Source: Streptomyces canus
GTDB taxonomy: Bacteria; Actinomycetota; Actinomycetes; Streptomycetales; Streptomycetaceae
Assembly (NCBI RefSeq): GCF_041435015.1
Contig: NZ_CP107989.1
Location: 4,774,001-4,838,000 of the forward strand
Length of the DNA stretch: 64,000 nt
Reading direction: 5' to 3'
Shown here: piece by piece, positions 42,696-51,088 of the stretch
Layout: the number at the start of each line of letters is the position of its first letter
How positions within the stretch are numbered: position 1 is the first letter of the stretch
Made by a program: the position numbers and the translations under genes
The notes under the pieces: model-generated
Seen by the model: only the letters and a program-made list of their open reading frames with translations
Database searches by the model: none
What the model was told of the DNA's origin: nothing

Positions 42696-43300
42696 CCGGA
42701 CGCCTGCGCCTTCTCCAGCACGGCGTACGCCTCGGCGTCGGAGTCGTGGAACAGCCGGTACCAGGCGTCCAGCACCTCGCCGTCGTAGACCCCGAGCAAC
42801 CGGAAGATCTCCCGGGCGAACGCCACCGGCTCGGTGGGCCCGGCGGTGATCAGCCCGCGGTCGGTCACGGCGTCCGCGTCGACGTACCGCTCGCCGCCGC
42901 CGTACCCCGTGGCCGCCAGATAGAAGGACACGGCACTGGTGTGCTCCCGGTCGTCCAGCAGCCCCTCGCGCGCGAGCCCCACGGTGGCCCCGCAGATCGC
43001 GGCGACGGGAACCCCGGCGTCGAGGAACTCCCGCGCCTTGCGGGCGAAGGGGGCCAGGTCGTCGCCGGCGTCCCAGAGATCGGCGCCCGGCAGGATCAGC
43101 AGGGAGCTCTCGGACGGCCGTACGTCGTCCAGGGCGCACGCGGGCTGCACCCGCAGGCCCCCGATGGAGGTCACCGGCTCGCGCGAGGGTCCGGCGGTCC
43201 GGATCTCGTGCCCGGCGCGGGCGAGATAGGCCGTGGCGTGCCCCGTCTCCCAGTCGGCGTAGGCGTCGTACACGGCGAGATGCACGGGCTTGCGGCTCAT
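42692..43300 (-). CDS. DJ-1/PfpI family protein
   Basis: A 202-aa glutamine-amidotransferase-like protein. The nucleophile elbow AAICGATVGLAREGLLDDREHT carries the catalytic Cys (about 102); the Glu of the class I site is in YADWETGHATAYL. The family includes proteases/isonitrile hydratases and chaperone-like proteins. ATG 43300 with GGAGG. Operon with marR. It may detoxify a reactive carbonyl, but this is not visible in the sequence. Confidence 0.9.
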   Translation of the reverse strand: MSRKPVHLAVYDAYADWETGHATAYLARAGHEIRTAGPSREPVTSIGGLRVQPACALDDVRPSESSLLILPGADLWDAGDDLAPFARKAREFLDAGVPVAAICGATVGLAREGLLDDREHTSAVSFYLAATGYGGGERYVDADAVTDRGLITAGPTEPVAFAREIFRLLGVYDGEVLDAWYRLFHDSDAEAYAVLEKAQASG

Positions 43301-43340
43301 GACTGCCTCCTCGGCTCCGGGGGCTTGCGTTCCGCCCAGA

Positions 43341-43374
43341 TGACAACATGCTGTCACTTCGACAGCAAACTGTC
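43341..43374. promoter_or_regulatory. Two palindromic operator-like sites before the DJ-1/MarR operon
   Basis: TGACAACATGCTGTCA (43341-43356; TGACA/TGTCA arms) and GACAGCAAACTGTC (43361-43374) lie side by side. They share the GACA/TGTC arms and sit 41 bases before the DJ-1 start, as expected for autoregulation by the MarR protein. Confidence 0.6.
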
Positions 43375-43468
43375 AATAATCGGGCTGGACAACCTGTCGT
43401 GGAAAGCCGCCGTCCACAGACAGGACGCCCATACCGCTTCCGCATCGCGGACATTTACGCTCACTCGC

Positions 43469-44824
43469 ATGACCCCTCAGCCACACCCCGAGGTCGGCGC
43501 CGCCGTGAAGGCCGCGGACCGCGCTCATGTGTTCCACTCCTGGTCCGCGCAGGAGCTCATCGACCCGCTCGCCGTCGCCGGTGCGGAGGGGTCGTACTTC
43601 TGGGACTACGACGGGAACCGCTATCTCGACTTCACCAGCGGGCTCGTCTACACCAACATCGGCTACCAGCATCCGAAGGTCGTCGCCGCGATACAGGAGC
43701 AGGCGGCCACGCTGACGACGTTCGCGCCCGCCTTCGCGATCGAGGCGCGGTCGGAGGCGGCCCGGCTGATCGCCGAGCGGACGCCCGGGGACCTGGACAA
43801 GATCTTCTTCACCAACGGCGGTGCCGACGCCGTCGAGCACGCCGTCCGGATGGCGCGGCTGCACACCGGGCGGGCCAAGGTCCTGTCCGCCTACCGGTCG
43901 TACCACGGCGGCACCCAGCAGGCCGTCAACCTCACCGGGGATCCGCGGCGCTGGGCCTCCGACAGCGCCTCCGCCGGGGTCGTGCACTTCTGGGCGCCCT
44001 TCCTCTACCGGTCCCGCTTCTACGCCGAGACGGAGGAGCAGGAGACCGCGCGGGCACTGGAGCACCTGGAGACGACCATCGCCTTCGAGGGTCCGGCCAC
44101 CGTCGCCGCGATCATCCTGGAGACCATCCCCGGCACCGCGGGGATCATGGTCCCGCCGCCCGGCTACCTGGCCGGTGTCCGCGAGATCTGCGACACGTAC
44201 GGGATCGTCTTCATCCTGGACGAGGTCATGGCCGGGTTCGGACGCACCGGTGAGTGGTTCGCCGCCGACCTGTTCGACGTCACCCCCGACCTGATGACCT
44301 TCGCCAAGGGCGTCAACAGCGGATACGTGCCGCTCGGCGGGGTCGCCATCTCCGGCGCCGTCGCGGAGACCTTCGGCAAGCGGCCCTACCCCGGCGGCCT
44401 CACCTACTCCGGGCACCCCCTCGCCTGCGCCGCCGCCGTCGCGACGATCAACGTCATGGCGGAGGAGGGCGTCGTCGACAACGCCAAGCACCTCGGTACG
44501 GCCGTCCTGGAGCCCGCGCTCCGGGAACTCGCCGAGCGGCACCCGAGCGTCGGCGAGGTGCGCGGTGTCGGCATGTTCTGGGCGCTGGAGCTCGTGAAGA
44601 ACAAGGAGACCCGCGAGCCGCTCGTGCCCTACAACGCGGCGGGCGAGGCGAACGCCCCGATGGCCGCGTTCGGGGCCGCCGCGAAGAAGCAGGGCATCTG
44701 GCCCTTCGTGAACATGAACCGGACGCATGTGGTGCCGCCCTGCAACGTCAGCGAGGCGGAGCTGAAGGAGGGACTGGCCGCGCTGGACAGCGCGCTCTCC
44801 GTGGCGGACGAGTACACGGAGTAA
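43469..44824 (+). CDS. Class III PLP-dependent aminotransferase
   Basis: A 451-aa enzyme. Key blocks: FFTNGGADAVEHAVRMAR and SYHGGTQQAVNLTGDPR for cofactor phosphate, Asp in FILDEVMAGFGRTGEWF, PLP-Lys in LMTFAKGVNSGYVPLGG, and the substrate-side RTHVVPPCNVSEAELKEGL near the end. It resembles omega-amino-acid:pyruvate (beta-alanine/taurine-type) transaminases; the exact amine is unknown. ATG 43469 has TACGCT 7 bases before it, so it may be leaderless. A GntR-family regulator follows. Confidence 0.93.
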   Translation: MTPQPHPEVGAAVKAADRAHVFHSWSAQELIDPLAVAGAEGSYFWDYDGNRYLDFTSGLVYTNIGYQHPKVVAAIQEQAATLTTFAPAFAIEARSEAARLIAERTPGDLDKIFFTNGGADAVEHAVRMARLHTGRAKVLSAYRSYHGGTQQAVNLTGDPRRWASDSASAGVVHFWAPFLYRSRFYAETEEQETARALEHLETTIAFEGPATVAAIILETIPGTAGIMVPPPGYLAGVREICDTYGIVFILDEVMAGFGRTGEWFAADLFDVTPDLMTFAKGVNSGYVPLGGVAISGAVAETFGKRPYPGGLTYSGHPLACAAAVATINVMAEEGVVDNAKHLGTAVLEPALRELAERHPSVGEVRGVGMFWALELVKNKETREPLVPYNAAGEANAPMAAFGAAAKKQGIWPFVNMNRTHVVPPCNVSEAELKEGLAALDSALSVADEYTE

Positions 44825-44852
44825 GCACTCCCCGCCTTCGAACGCGTAAGGT

Positions 44853-44884
44853 GGCGTGCTCGTAGACATATGTACGAGCACGCC
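44853..44884. promoter_or_regulatory. 32-bp palindrome upstream of gntR, likely operator
   Basis: GGCGTGCTCGTA and TACGAGCACGCC form a perfect 12-bp inverted repeat with an 8-base spacer. It lies 32-63 bases before the GntR gene and 29 bases after the aminotransferase stop. It is the longest perfect two-arm operator-like repeat in the window. Confidence 0.75.
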
Positions 44885-44915
44885 ATCTGCACCTGCGCGA
44901 GGGAGGCGCCCGACG

Positions 44916-45617
44916 ATGCCCGGCAGCAGCAGCAACGGTGCCGTCACCCGCAGTACGCTGCGGCAGCAGATCGCGGACGCGCTGCGGGACGAGGTACTGG
45001 CCGGGCGGCTCCAGCCGGGGCAGGAGTTCACGGTGAAGGAGATCGCCGAGCAGTACGGCGTCTCCGCCACCCCGGTGCGCGAGGCCCTCGTCGATCTGTC
45101 GGCGCAGGGGCTCCTGGAGGCCGACCAGCACCGCGGCTTCCATGTCCACGAGTACTCCCTCGACGACTTCCGCGGCATGATCGAGGCCCGCAGCCTGGTC
45201 ACGGACGGCATGTTCCAGGCGCTCGACGCCGGCCACCGCATCTTCCAGGAGCTCGACGAGCCCCGCACCGCCGCGGCCGTGGCGGGCGTACGGCGGCGCG
45301 GCGAGGAGGCCCAGCGGGCCGCCGTCGCGGGCGACCTGACCGTACTGATCGGCTACGACCTGCGCTTCTGGCGCGAGCTGAGCGTCCTGTTCGGCAACCC
45401 CTATCTCGCCGACTTCCTGCACCGGCTGCGCGTCCAGACCTGGGTGTGCACGGTCCAGCACCTGCGCCGGCTCACCGATCTGCGCGGCAGCCTGTGGTCC
45501 GGGCACCCCGAGGTGGCCGACGCCCTGTACCAGCGGGACACCGCGACCGCCCGCAAGCTCCTCACCGCCTACAACGGCCACTATCTGACCCTCATCGAGG
45601 GCCTCACCGCCGACTGA
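44916..45617 (+). CDS. GntR-family (FadR/FCD) regulator
   Basis: A 233-aa protein: the winged HTH LRQQIADALRDEVLAGRLQPG followed by VKEIAEQYGVSATPVREALVDLSAQGLL, and an all-helical FCD ligand domain with potential metal His/Asp/Arg residues (IEARSLVTDGMF, YNGHYLTLIEGL). ATG 44916 follows GGGAGG. It probably represses the aminotransferase or itself through the palindrome before its start. Confidence 0.93.
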   Translation: MPGSSSNGAVTRSTLRQQIADALRDEVLAGRLQPGQEFTVKEIAEQYGVSATPVREALVDLSAQGLLEADQHRGFHVHEYSLDDFRGMIEARSLVTDGMFQALDAGHRIFQELDEPRTAAAVAGVRRRGEEAQRAAVAGDLTVLIGYDLRFWRELSVLFGNPYLADFLHRLRVQTWVCTVQHLRRLTDLRGSLWSGHPEVADALYQRDTATARKLLTAYNGHYLTLIEGLTAD

Positions 45618-45747
45618 GCGCTTCCGGCACGGGTAAGGGACCAGCACAACCTGCACGAGGGGCCCCGACCCGACCCTTCAGCGACTACCCTTCCCTGACC
45701 ACCGTGTGAAGACATCCGCGCACCGCGAGTATCCGAGGAGCTGTCTT

Positions 45748-46398
45748 TTGGCCTGTGACCTGTGGCTGGTCCCGCTCGTCGACGTGTTGTGCCACACCCC
45801 GGACAACCCGTTCGCCGAGGAACTCGCGCAATACAACAAGGTGCTCGCCGAGGCCGGGTTGCCGCCGGTGCCGGTGTACCAGTACATGCCGGGCCTGTCC
45901 GGCGAGGTCGCCCCGGTGGCCGGGTTCGACTACGACGCCCTGCACTTCCTGCGCCGCGCCTATCTGCTCCAGGTCTGCGGGCTCCCGGTCACTCCGGTCG
46001 ACGAACTCGGCGGTGACTACGAGCAGTTGCTGGAGATGTTCGAGGCGACGGCCCAGCAGTCCCATCTGGTCTGGCACTACGACCACGCGGGCGCGTACGT
46101 CCCCGTCGACTTCCCGCACCCGCTGGCGAGCGAGGAACTCCTCGCGGGCGGCGGCCCGTTGGGCTCCTCGCAGACCCTGCTGCGGGAGCTGGACTTCGTG
46201 GCCCCGGTGATCGGCATCGACCCGGCCAACCCCCCGGCACCCCCCGAGCCGCCGCGCGCCCCCACGGAGCTGGAGGAGCCGGCCGTCCCCGCGCCGTACG
46301 ACCCCAGCCCCTTCGCCCGTGAACGTCATGTCTGGCTGGGGCTGCACGCGGCGGCGACCCGGAGTCTCGCCCAGGGCTCGATGATCATCTTCAGCTGA
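45748..46398 (+). CDS. Hypothetical protein (216 aa)
   Basis: TTG start with GAGGAG 8 bases before it. It is acidic, has no TM, and has an aromatic-rich N-terminal half (DLWLVPLVDVLCHTPDN, YQYMPGLSGEVAPVAGFDYD, HLVWHYDHAGAYVPVDFPHP), a Pro-rich linker (about 165-190) and a helical end. It has two His-rich spots but no established motif. Third-position GC strongly supports coding. Function unknown. Confidence 0.8.
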   Translation: MACDLWLVPLVDVLCHTPDNPFAEELAQYNKVLAEAGLPPVPVYQYMPGLSGEVAPVAGFDYDALHFLRRAYLLQVCGLPVTPVDELGGDYEQLLEMFEATAQQSHLVWHYDHAGAYVPVDFPHPLASEELLAGGGPLGSSQTLLRELDFVAPVIGIDPANPPAPPEPPRAPTELEEPAVPAPYDPSPFARERHVWLGLHAAATRSLAQGSMIIFS

Positions 46399-46401
46399 GG
46401 G

Positions 46402-46695
46402 TCAGCGCCCCAGCTGGGACAGCCCCTTCTGCACATCCTCGTAGTTCATCACCGGGGTGTACGTGACCTTGGCACCCAGGTTCTGGAAGAACGGCTCACT
46501 GATCACCGGCATCAGTGAGCTGTCCTGCATGTCGAAGACCATGTAGGCGGTGCGCTGACCGTTCTCGGCGGTGAAGTACGTCGCCTCGGGCTTGATCTGT
46601 TCCATCGACGCCTCGATCAGCTTCGACAGGGTTCCGTGGCTGATGGCCTCGTTCGCCTTCTCCGTGTCCATGGACACCTTGAGCAGTACGCGCAT
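46402..46695 (-). CDS. Small hypothetical protein (97 aa)
   Basis: A compact alpha/beta protein: MRVLLKVSMDTEKANEAI, ATYFTAENGQRTAYMVFDMQ and VTYTPVMNYEDVQKGL, a dimeric ferredoxin-like (GYD/DUF3303-like) pattern. No catalytic residue can be named. It starts at ATG 46695; the region before it carries a 10-bp inverted repeat and is AT-rich, unlike the rest of the window, indicating a regulated promoter. Confidence 0.8.
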   Translation of the reverse strand: MRVLLKVSMDTEKANEAISHGTLSKLIEASMEQIKPEATYFTAENGQRTAYMVFDMQDSSLMPVISEPFFQNLGAKVTYTPVMNYEDVQKGLSQLGR

Positions 46696-46721
46696 CGCAC
46701 TCACCTTCTCCAGATCGACAC

Positions 46722-46767
46722 GCAGAAATGCACAATCCAAGAATATGCCTGTATGCGGCATTTCTGC
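46722..46767. promoter_or_regulatory. Inverted repeat in an AT-rich promoter region
   Basis: GCAGAAATGC (46722-46731) and GCATTTCTGC (46758-46767) are exact complements 26 bases apart; a shorter ATGCC/GGCAT pair lies inside. TATTCT on the minus strand between the arms is a plausible -10. Likely operator for the gene ending at 46402. Confidence 0.55.
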
Positions 46768-46877
46768 CTGGCTACTCCCACGGGAGCAGCCAGCGGCCCT
46801 CCCCCGGTGCGACGACGGCCGCCGCCTCCGCGCGCAGGCTGGGGTCGTCCACGAGTCATCCATGAGGGGAGACGGCG

Positions 46878-47738
46878 ATGATCCTGGTGACCGGAGCGAC
46901 GGGCCATGTGGGAAGCGAGTTGGTACGGCGGCTCGCAGCGGCCGGGGAGCCGGTGCGCGCGATGACCCGGCGGCCGGCGAAGGCCCGGTTCCCCGCCGGC
47001 GTCGAGGCGGTGTACGGCGACGCGGCGGACCCCAAGAGCCTTGCCGCGGCCTTCGCGGGGGTGGACGGGGCCTTCCTGATGTCGGCACAGGCGGTGGGTA
47101 CGGCTCCTGAGCCCACCCATGACCTCGCGCTCGCCACGGCGGCCGAACGGGCGGGAGTACGGCGGGTCGTGAAGCTGTCCACGCTGGACGGCGGGACGGG
47201 CGACGACCCGATCGCCCGCTGGCAGCGCACGGCGGAGGCGGCGGTGACCGACCCGGCCCGCGGTTTCGCCTGGACCCTGCTGCGCCCGGGCCGTTTCATG
47301 TCCAACGCCCTTCAGTGGGCCGGGCAGCTGGGGACCGGTGGCGAGGTGGCGATCCCTTTCGCGGACCGCCCGGCGGCGAGCATCGACCCGGCGGACCTGG
47401 CGGAGATCGCGGCACAGGCCCTCAGCACCGGCGAACACGCAGGTGCCGTGCATGAGTTGAGCGGCCCGCAGTCCCTCACCCCTACGGAGGAGCTGGCCCT
47501 CCTCGGTGAGGTCCTGGGCCGCGATCTGCGCGTCCGCCCCGTCCCCACCGACGCCGCCCGCGCCGGCATGGCCGGCTACGGCTTCCCTCCCGAGGTCGTC
47601 GACGCCATCATGCGGCGCACCCTGGACGGCGACCGGGGCTCGGGGGTGCTGCCGACGGTCGAGAAGGTGCTGGGCCGCCCGGCGCGGACGTTCGCCCAGT
47701 GGGCGCGGGCGCACGCGGAGGAGTTCCCGAGGCCCTAG
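46878..47738 (+). CDS. NmrA-like NAD(P)-binding protein
   Basis: A 286-aa atypical short-chain dehydrogenase. It opens with the Rossmann motif MILVTGATGHVGSELVRRL (TGxxGxxG), has GDAADPKSLAAAFAGVDGAFL and a C-terminal helix bundle (FAQWARAHAEEF). It lacks the YxxxK pair of classical SDRs, so it may be a redox-sensing regulator or an isoflavone/quinone reductase-like enzyme. ATG 46878 with GGGGAGA. Confidence 0.88.
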   Translation: MILVTGATGHVGSELVRRLAAAGEPVRAMTRRPAKARFPAGVEAVYGDAADPKSLAAAFAGVDGAFLMSAQAVGTAPEPTHDLALATAAERAGVRRVVKLSTLDGGTGDDPIARWQRTAEAAVTDPARGFAWTLLRPGRFMSNALQWAGQLGTGGEVAIPFADRPAASIDPADLAEIAAQALSTGEHAGAVHELSGPQSLTPTEELALLGEVLGRDLRVRPVPTDAARAGMAGYGFPPEVVDAIMRRTLDGDRGSGVLPTVEKVLGRPARTFAQWARAHAEEFPRP

Positions 47739-47841
47739 GTACATCCCGCGAGGAGGTTGAGTACCGCGACTCAGGCGGTGGTCGCGGGGGACGGGCATCG
47801 TGGGGATCACCGACGCACCGACCGATTACCTGGGGGTCCAC

Positions 47842-48129
47842 ATGAACGGCTCGCGCTACTTCCTCAACCCGCTCGCTCTCGGCTACCTGCTCGTCGTGGC
47901 CGCAGTCGTCGGCTGGGTCGGTGTGGACGCGCTGTTCGTCGAGCACGCCGACGCGAGCCTCGCCGGGGTCTGGGCGTTCCTGGTCACGGCACCGGCCTCA
48001 CTGCTGTTCGTGATGCTGCCGGGCGCACTGGCGTGGGCCGGGATCGCCGTCGGGGCCGTGGTGAACGCGGCGGTGCTCGGGGCGGCGTACCAGAGCTTCA
48101 CCAGCCGCCGCCTGCGCCCCACCGCCTGA
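47842..48129 (+). CDS. SCO4225-like membrane protein
   Basis: A 95-aa membrane protein with three hydrophobic spans (LGYLLVVAAVVGWVGVDALF, WAFLVTAPASLLFVMLPGA, AGIAVGAVVNAAVLGAAYQ). The FVEHADASLAGVWAFLVTAPAS stretch matches small Streptomyces membrane proteins of the SCO4225 family. ATG 47842; a GTG at 47800 would add 14 residues. Function unknown. Confidence 0.8.
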   Translation: MNGSRYFLNPLALGYLLVVAAVVGWVGVDALFVEHADASLAGVWAFLVTAPASLLFVMLPGALAWAGIAVGAVVNAAVLGAAYQSFTSRRLRPTA

Positions 48130-48130
48130 A

Positions 48131-49006
48131 CTACCCTTCCGTGACCGCCACTTGGGCCTTCCGCAGCTGCTCCTGCTCCGCCACGACGTCGATCTCCCGG
48201 ATGAGGTCGCCGTCGAAGGCGAACCGGAGCAGCACGCGCAGCCGGCCCTCCTCCAGCATCGCCATCCCGACCTCGCCGTCGACGAGGACGAGGGCGGCGG
48301 ACCGGGCCCGGCCCAGGGAGGCCATCGCGCCCTCGGCGACCGGGCGGGCACCCCGGACGAGAACGGGCTCGGGGGTCGGCACCACGGCCCGGTCGGCATG
48401 CAGCACCACGTCCGGGTGGAGCAGGGCGAGCAGGGCGTCGAAGTCGCCGCCGCGGGTGGCGGCGAGGTAGGCGTGCACGACCCGGTGCCGCCGTGAGGCG
48501 TCCGCGGTGGGCGCGGGGGCGCCCTTGACCCGGCGACGGGCCCGGCTGGCCAACTGCCGGGTGGTCGCCGGGGTCTTGTCGATCATCGGGGCGATCTCGT
48601 CGAACGGCACCTGGAACATGTCGTGCAGCACGAACGCGAGCCGTTCGGCGGGCGCGAGCGTGTCGAGGACGATCAGCAGGGCGAGGCCCACCGAGTCGGC
48701 GAGGAGCACCTCCTCCTCGGGGTCGACGGCACGCGCCGCCGCGGCCGGGATCCGGTCGGCCGCCAGTTCCTCCTCGCGGCGGGCCTCCCGCGCCCGCAGC
48801 AGGTTGAGGCAGACCCGGGCGACGACCGTGGTCAGCCACCCGCCCGGGTTCTCCACGCCGGAGGTGTCCGCGCGGTCGATACGCAGCCAGGCATCCTGGA
48901 GGGCGTCGTCGGCCTCGCCGAGCGAGCCCAGCATGCGGTGCGCGACGGCCCGCAGCCGGGGCCGGTGCTCCTCGAACTGCGCGGCCATCCAGTCCCGTTC
49001 GGGCAT
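48131..49006 (-). CDS. ECF sigma factor with NTF2-like C-terminus (SigJ type)
   Basis: A 291-aa protein: sigma region 2 (FEEHRPRLRAVAHRMLGSLGEADDALQDAWLRI), region 4 (LAPAERLAFVLHDMFQVPFDEIAPMIDKTPATTRQLASRARRRVK) and a SnoaL-like C-terminal domain (DFDALLALLHPDVVLHADR ... LLRFAFDGDLIREIDVVA). The fused domain replaces an anti-sigma in this group. ATG 49006 with GGGGAGGGG. Regulon unknown. Confidence 0.92.
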   Translation of the reverse strand: MPERDWMAAQFEEHRPRLRAVAHRMLGSLGEADDALQDAWLRIDRADTSGVENPGGWLTTVVARVCLNLLRAREARREEELAADRIPAAAARAVDPEEEVLLADSVGLALLIVLDTLAPAERLAFVLHDMFQVPFDEIAPMIDKTPATTRQLASRARRRVKGAPAPTADASRRHRVVHAYLAATRGGDFDALLALLHPDVVLHADRAVVPTPEPVLVRGARPVAEGAMASLGRARSAALVLVDGEVGMAMLEEGRLRVLLRFAFDGDLIREIDVVAEQEQLRKAQVAVTEG

Positions 49007-49101
49007 GACGCCGACCCCTCCCCCGGTTCCCCCTGAACACCCTGGACGCACCCTAGAGCACTGGGTCGACCGACCGGCCGCTGAACAGACCGGTGGGACA
49101 G

Positions 49102-49129
49102 GGGACTCCGGCCCGCCGGCCGGAGTCCC
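49102..49129 (-). terminator. Terminator of the 5'-nucleotidase gene
   Basis: GGGACTCCGGC and GCCGGAGTCCC form an 11-bp stem with a 6-base loop, directly after the stop codon. Short spacing and stem strength favour termination. Confidence 0.75.
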
Positions 49130-49130
49130 G

Positions 49131-50939
49131 TCAGAACACGGGCGTGCCGCCCTGCGTCAGCTTCCAGTTGGTGACCGCGAAGTCCTTCGGGTCCAGCGTG
49201 GCCTTCGAGGTCACGTAGTCGATCATCAGCTGGCGGATCTCGTTGGTGGAGCTGTAGGCGATGTCCGCGGCGGCGATGTGCGGGTAACCGGAGCCGCCGT
49301 TGGCGCGGTAGTTGTTGACGGCGACGACGAAGACCTGGTCGTCGGTGACCGGAGTCCCGTTGTAGGCCAGGTTCTTGATCCGCGAGCCCTCCGCCTGCGC
49401 GATGTCGATGTCGTACGAGACACCCGCGGCGGTGTCGTACATGTAGTCCCAGAAGCTGTTGGCGTTGGTCAGCGTCGAGGTGTCCACGGCCGTGCCCGCC
49501 GGCACCTGGTGGTAGTACTTCGCCGCGTACTCCAGGTAGTCCTTGAGCTGGGCGCCGGTGAGCTTCTTGCCGTAGAGGGTGTTGTCGTAGATGTAGAGCC
49601 CGGCGATGTCCTTGATGGTGACGCTACCCGCGGGGATGTCGGCGGTGCGGGAGAAGGGCGCGGCGACCGAGATCAGCGGGAGGGCCGCGTCGGAGGCCGA
49701 CAGGCCCGCCTTGACGGTGTCCATCTGGACCTGGTGGATGAAGTCCATGATCGGGACGTCCTTCCAGCAGGAGTCCGCCGCGGAGAGGTCCTCGGTGCAG
49801 GTGCCGACGGGCGTGTTGACGTACTTCACGACCAGCTCGTGGTCGGCCTCCAGGAGCTTCTTGATCTCCGGGTCCTCGTCGACCGTGTGGGGGTTCAGGG
49901 TCTGGGCGGTCTTCTTGGTCACCTTCCACTGCCTGCGCACGAGCTCCAGCTCGAAGTCGAAGACGCTGAGCCGGTAGCCCCAGCAGTACGGCTCGGACAG
50001 CAGCACGTCCTCGCCGGTCTCCTCGTTCTTCACGGTGTACGACGGCACCTCGACGTGGGTGTGGCCGACGAGGATCGCGTCGATGCCGGGGACCTGCTGG
50101 GCGACGAGGTTCGAGGCGTTCTCGACGTACGGCAGCTCGTCGCCGTACGACGAGGAACCGTCGAGCCCCGAGTGGTCGGTCAGGAAGACGACGTCACAGC
50201 CGAGCGCGCGCAGCCGGGGCACGTACTTCTTCGCCTGCTCGACCAGGCCCGGGAAGACCATCTTCCCGCTGACGTTGTCCTTGTCCCACAGGGCGATTCC
50301 GGGGTTGGTGAGGCCGAGGATGCCGACCTTGATGTCGGGGGCGCCCGGCACACAGATCCGCTTCACGGTGTACGGCTGGAAGGCGGGCTTCAGCGTCTTC
50401 GCGTCCAGGGCGTTGGCGGCAAGGAGCGGGAAGCGGCACTGGCTCTCGAACTTCCTGAGCACCTCGATGCCGTAGTTGAACTCGTGGTTGCCGAGGGCGG
50501 CGGCGTCGTAGCGCATGTAATTCATGGCGACGGCCATCGGGTGCTTCGGCGCACCCTTGTCGGTGATGGGCTGCACGCGCGCGAAGTAGTACGCCAGGGA
50601 GGTGCCCTGGATGATGTCGCCGGCGTCGACGAGCAGGACGTGCTCCTCGCCCTTGGCGGCGCGCTGCTGCTTGATGAGGGTGGCGACCCGGGCGACACCG
50701 ACGGAGTTGCCCTTGGTGTCGGAGTAGGCCTTGTCCAGGTAGTAGTCCCAGTCGAAGACGTGGCTGTGCAGGTCGGTGGTGCCGAGGACGGAGAAGGACC
50801 AGGTGCGGTTCTTCTTCGCCGGCTTCTGCTCGGCGGCCTGGGCGGCGGGAGCTCCCGCCGTCCCCGCGACGGCCACGGCCGCACCGGTGACGGCCGACTT
50901 CTTCACGAACGCTCGACGGTTCAGGGGACTGACGGGCAT
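49131..50939 (-). CDS. Tat-exported 5'-nucleotidase/2',3'-cyclic phosphodiesterase
   Basis: A 602-aa enzyme. Tat signal NRRAFVKKS followed by a hydrophobic run (AVTGAAVAVAGTAGAPAAQA). The metallophosphatase domain has TTDLHSHVFDWDYY, DAGDIIQGTSLAYYF, GNHEFNYG and GHTHVEVPSY; the C-terminal 5'-nucleotidase domain has YDNTLYGKKLTGAQLKDYLEYAA. It would hydrolyse external nucleotides to recover phosphate and nucleosides. Translated from ATG 50939. Downstream of purA on the same strand; each has a terminator, so regulation is separate. Confidence 0.95.
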   Translation of the reverse strand: MPVSPLNRRAFVKKSAVTGAAVAVAGTAGAPAAQAAEQKPAKKNRTWSFSVLGTTDLHSHVFDWDYYLDKAYSDTKGNSVGVARVATLIKQQRAAKGEEHVLLVDAGDIIQGTSLAYYFARVQPITDKGAPKHPMAVAMNYMRYDAAALGNHEFNYGIEVLRKFESQCRFPLLAANALDAKTLKPAFQPYTVKRICVPGAPDIKVGILGLTNPGIALWDKDNVSGKMVFPGLVEQAKKYVPRLRALGCDVVFLTDHSGLDGSSSYGDELPYVENASNLVAQQVPGIDAILVGHTHVEVPSYTVKNEETGEDVLLSEPYCWGYRLSVFDFELELVRRQWKVTKKTAQTLNPHTVDEDPEIKKLLEADHELVVKYVNTPVGTCTEDLSAADSCWKDVPIMDFIHQVQMDTVKAGLSASDAALPLISVAAPFSRTADIPAGSVTIKDIAGLYIYDNTLYGKKLTGAQLKDYLEYAAKYYHQVPAGTAVDTSTLTNANSFWDYMYDTAAGVSYDIDIAQAEGSRIKNLAYNGTPVTDDQVFVVAVNNYRANGGSGYPHIAAADIAYSSTNEIRQLMIDYVTSKATLDPKDFAVTNWKLTQGGTPVF

Positions 50940-51034
50940 GGAAGGGCTCCTGGAAAGGGGGAGGGAGGAGAGACGGAACTACCCGCGTAGATAGTCCCGT
51001 CCCGCCGGTTGCCCACGGAACCAGGAGCAAGCCA

Positions 51035-51066
51035 TGGGCCGGTCAAGGAAGTCCATGACCGGCCCA
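51035..51066 (-). terminator. Terminator of purA
   Basis: TGGGCCGGTCA and TGACCGGCCCA form an 11-bp perfect stem with a 10-base loop, 22 bases after the purA stop on the minus strand. Confidence 0.8.
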
Positions 51067-51088
51067 ACAGCCTTCGAGCAAAAGGGAT

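Noticed and set aside
48507..50990. An 827-codon plus frame opposite the sigma factor and nucleotidase genes
   Set aside because: It spans two real genes on the other strand and consists of shadow Val/Asp/Gly-rich sequence.
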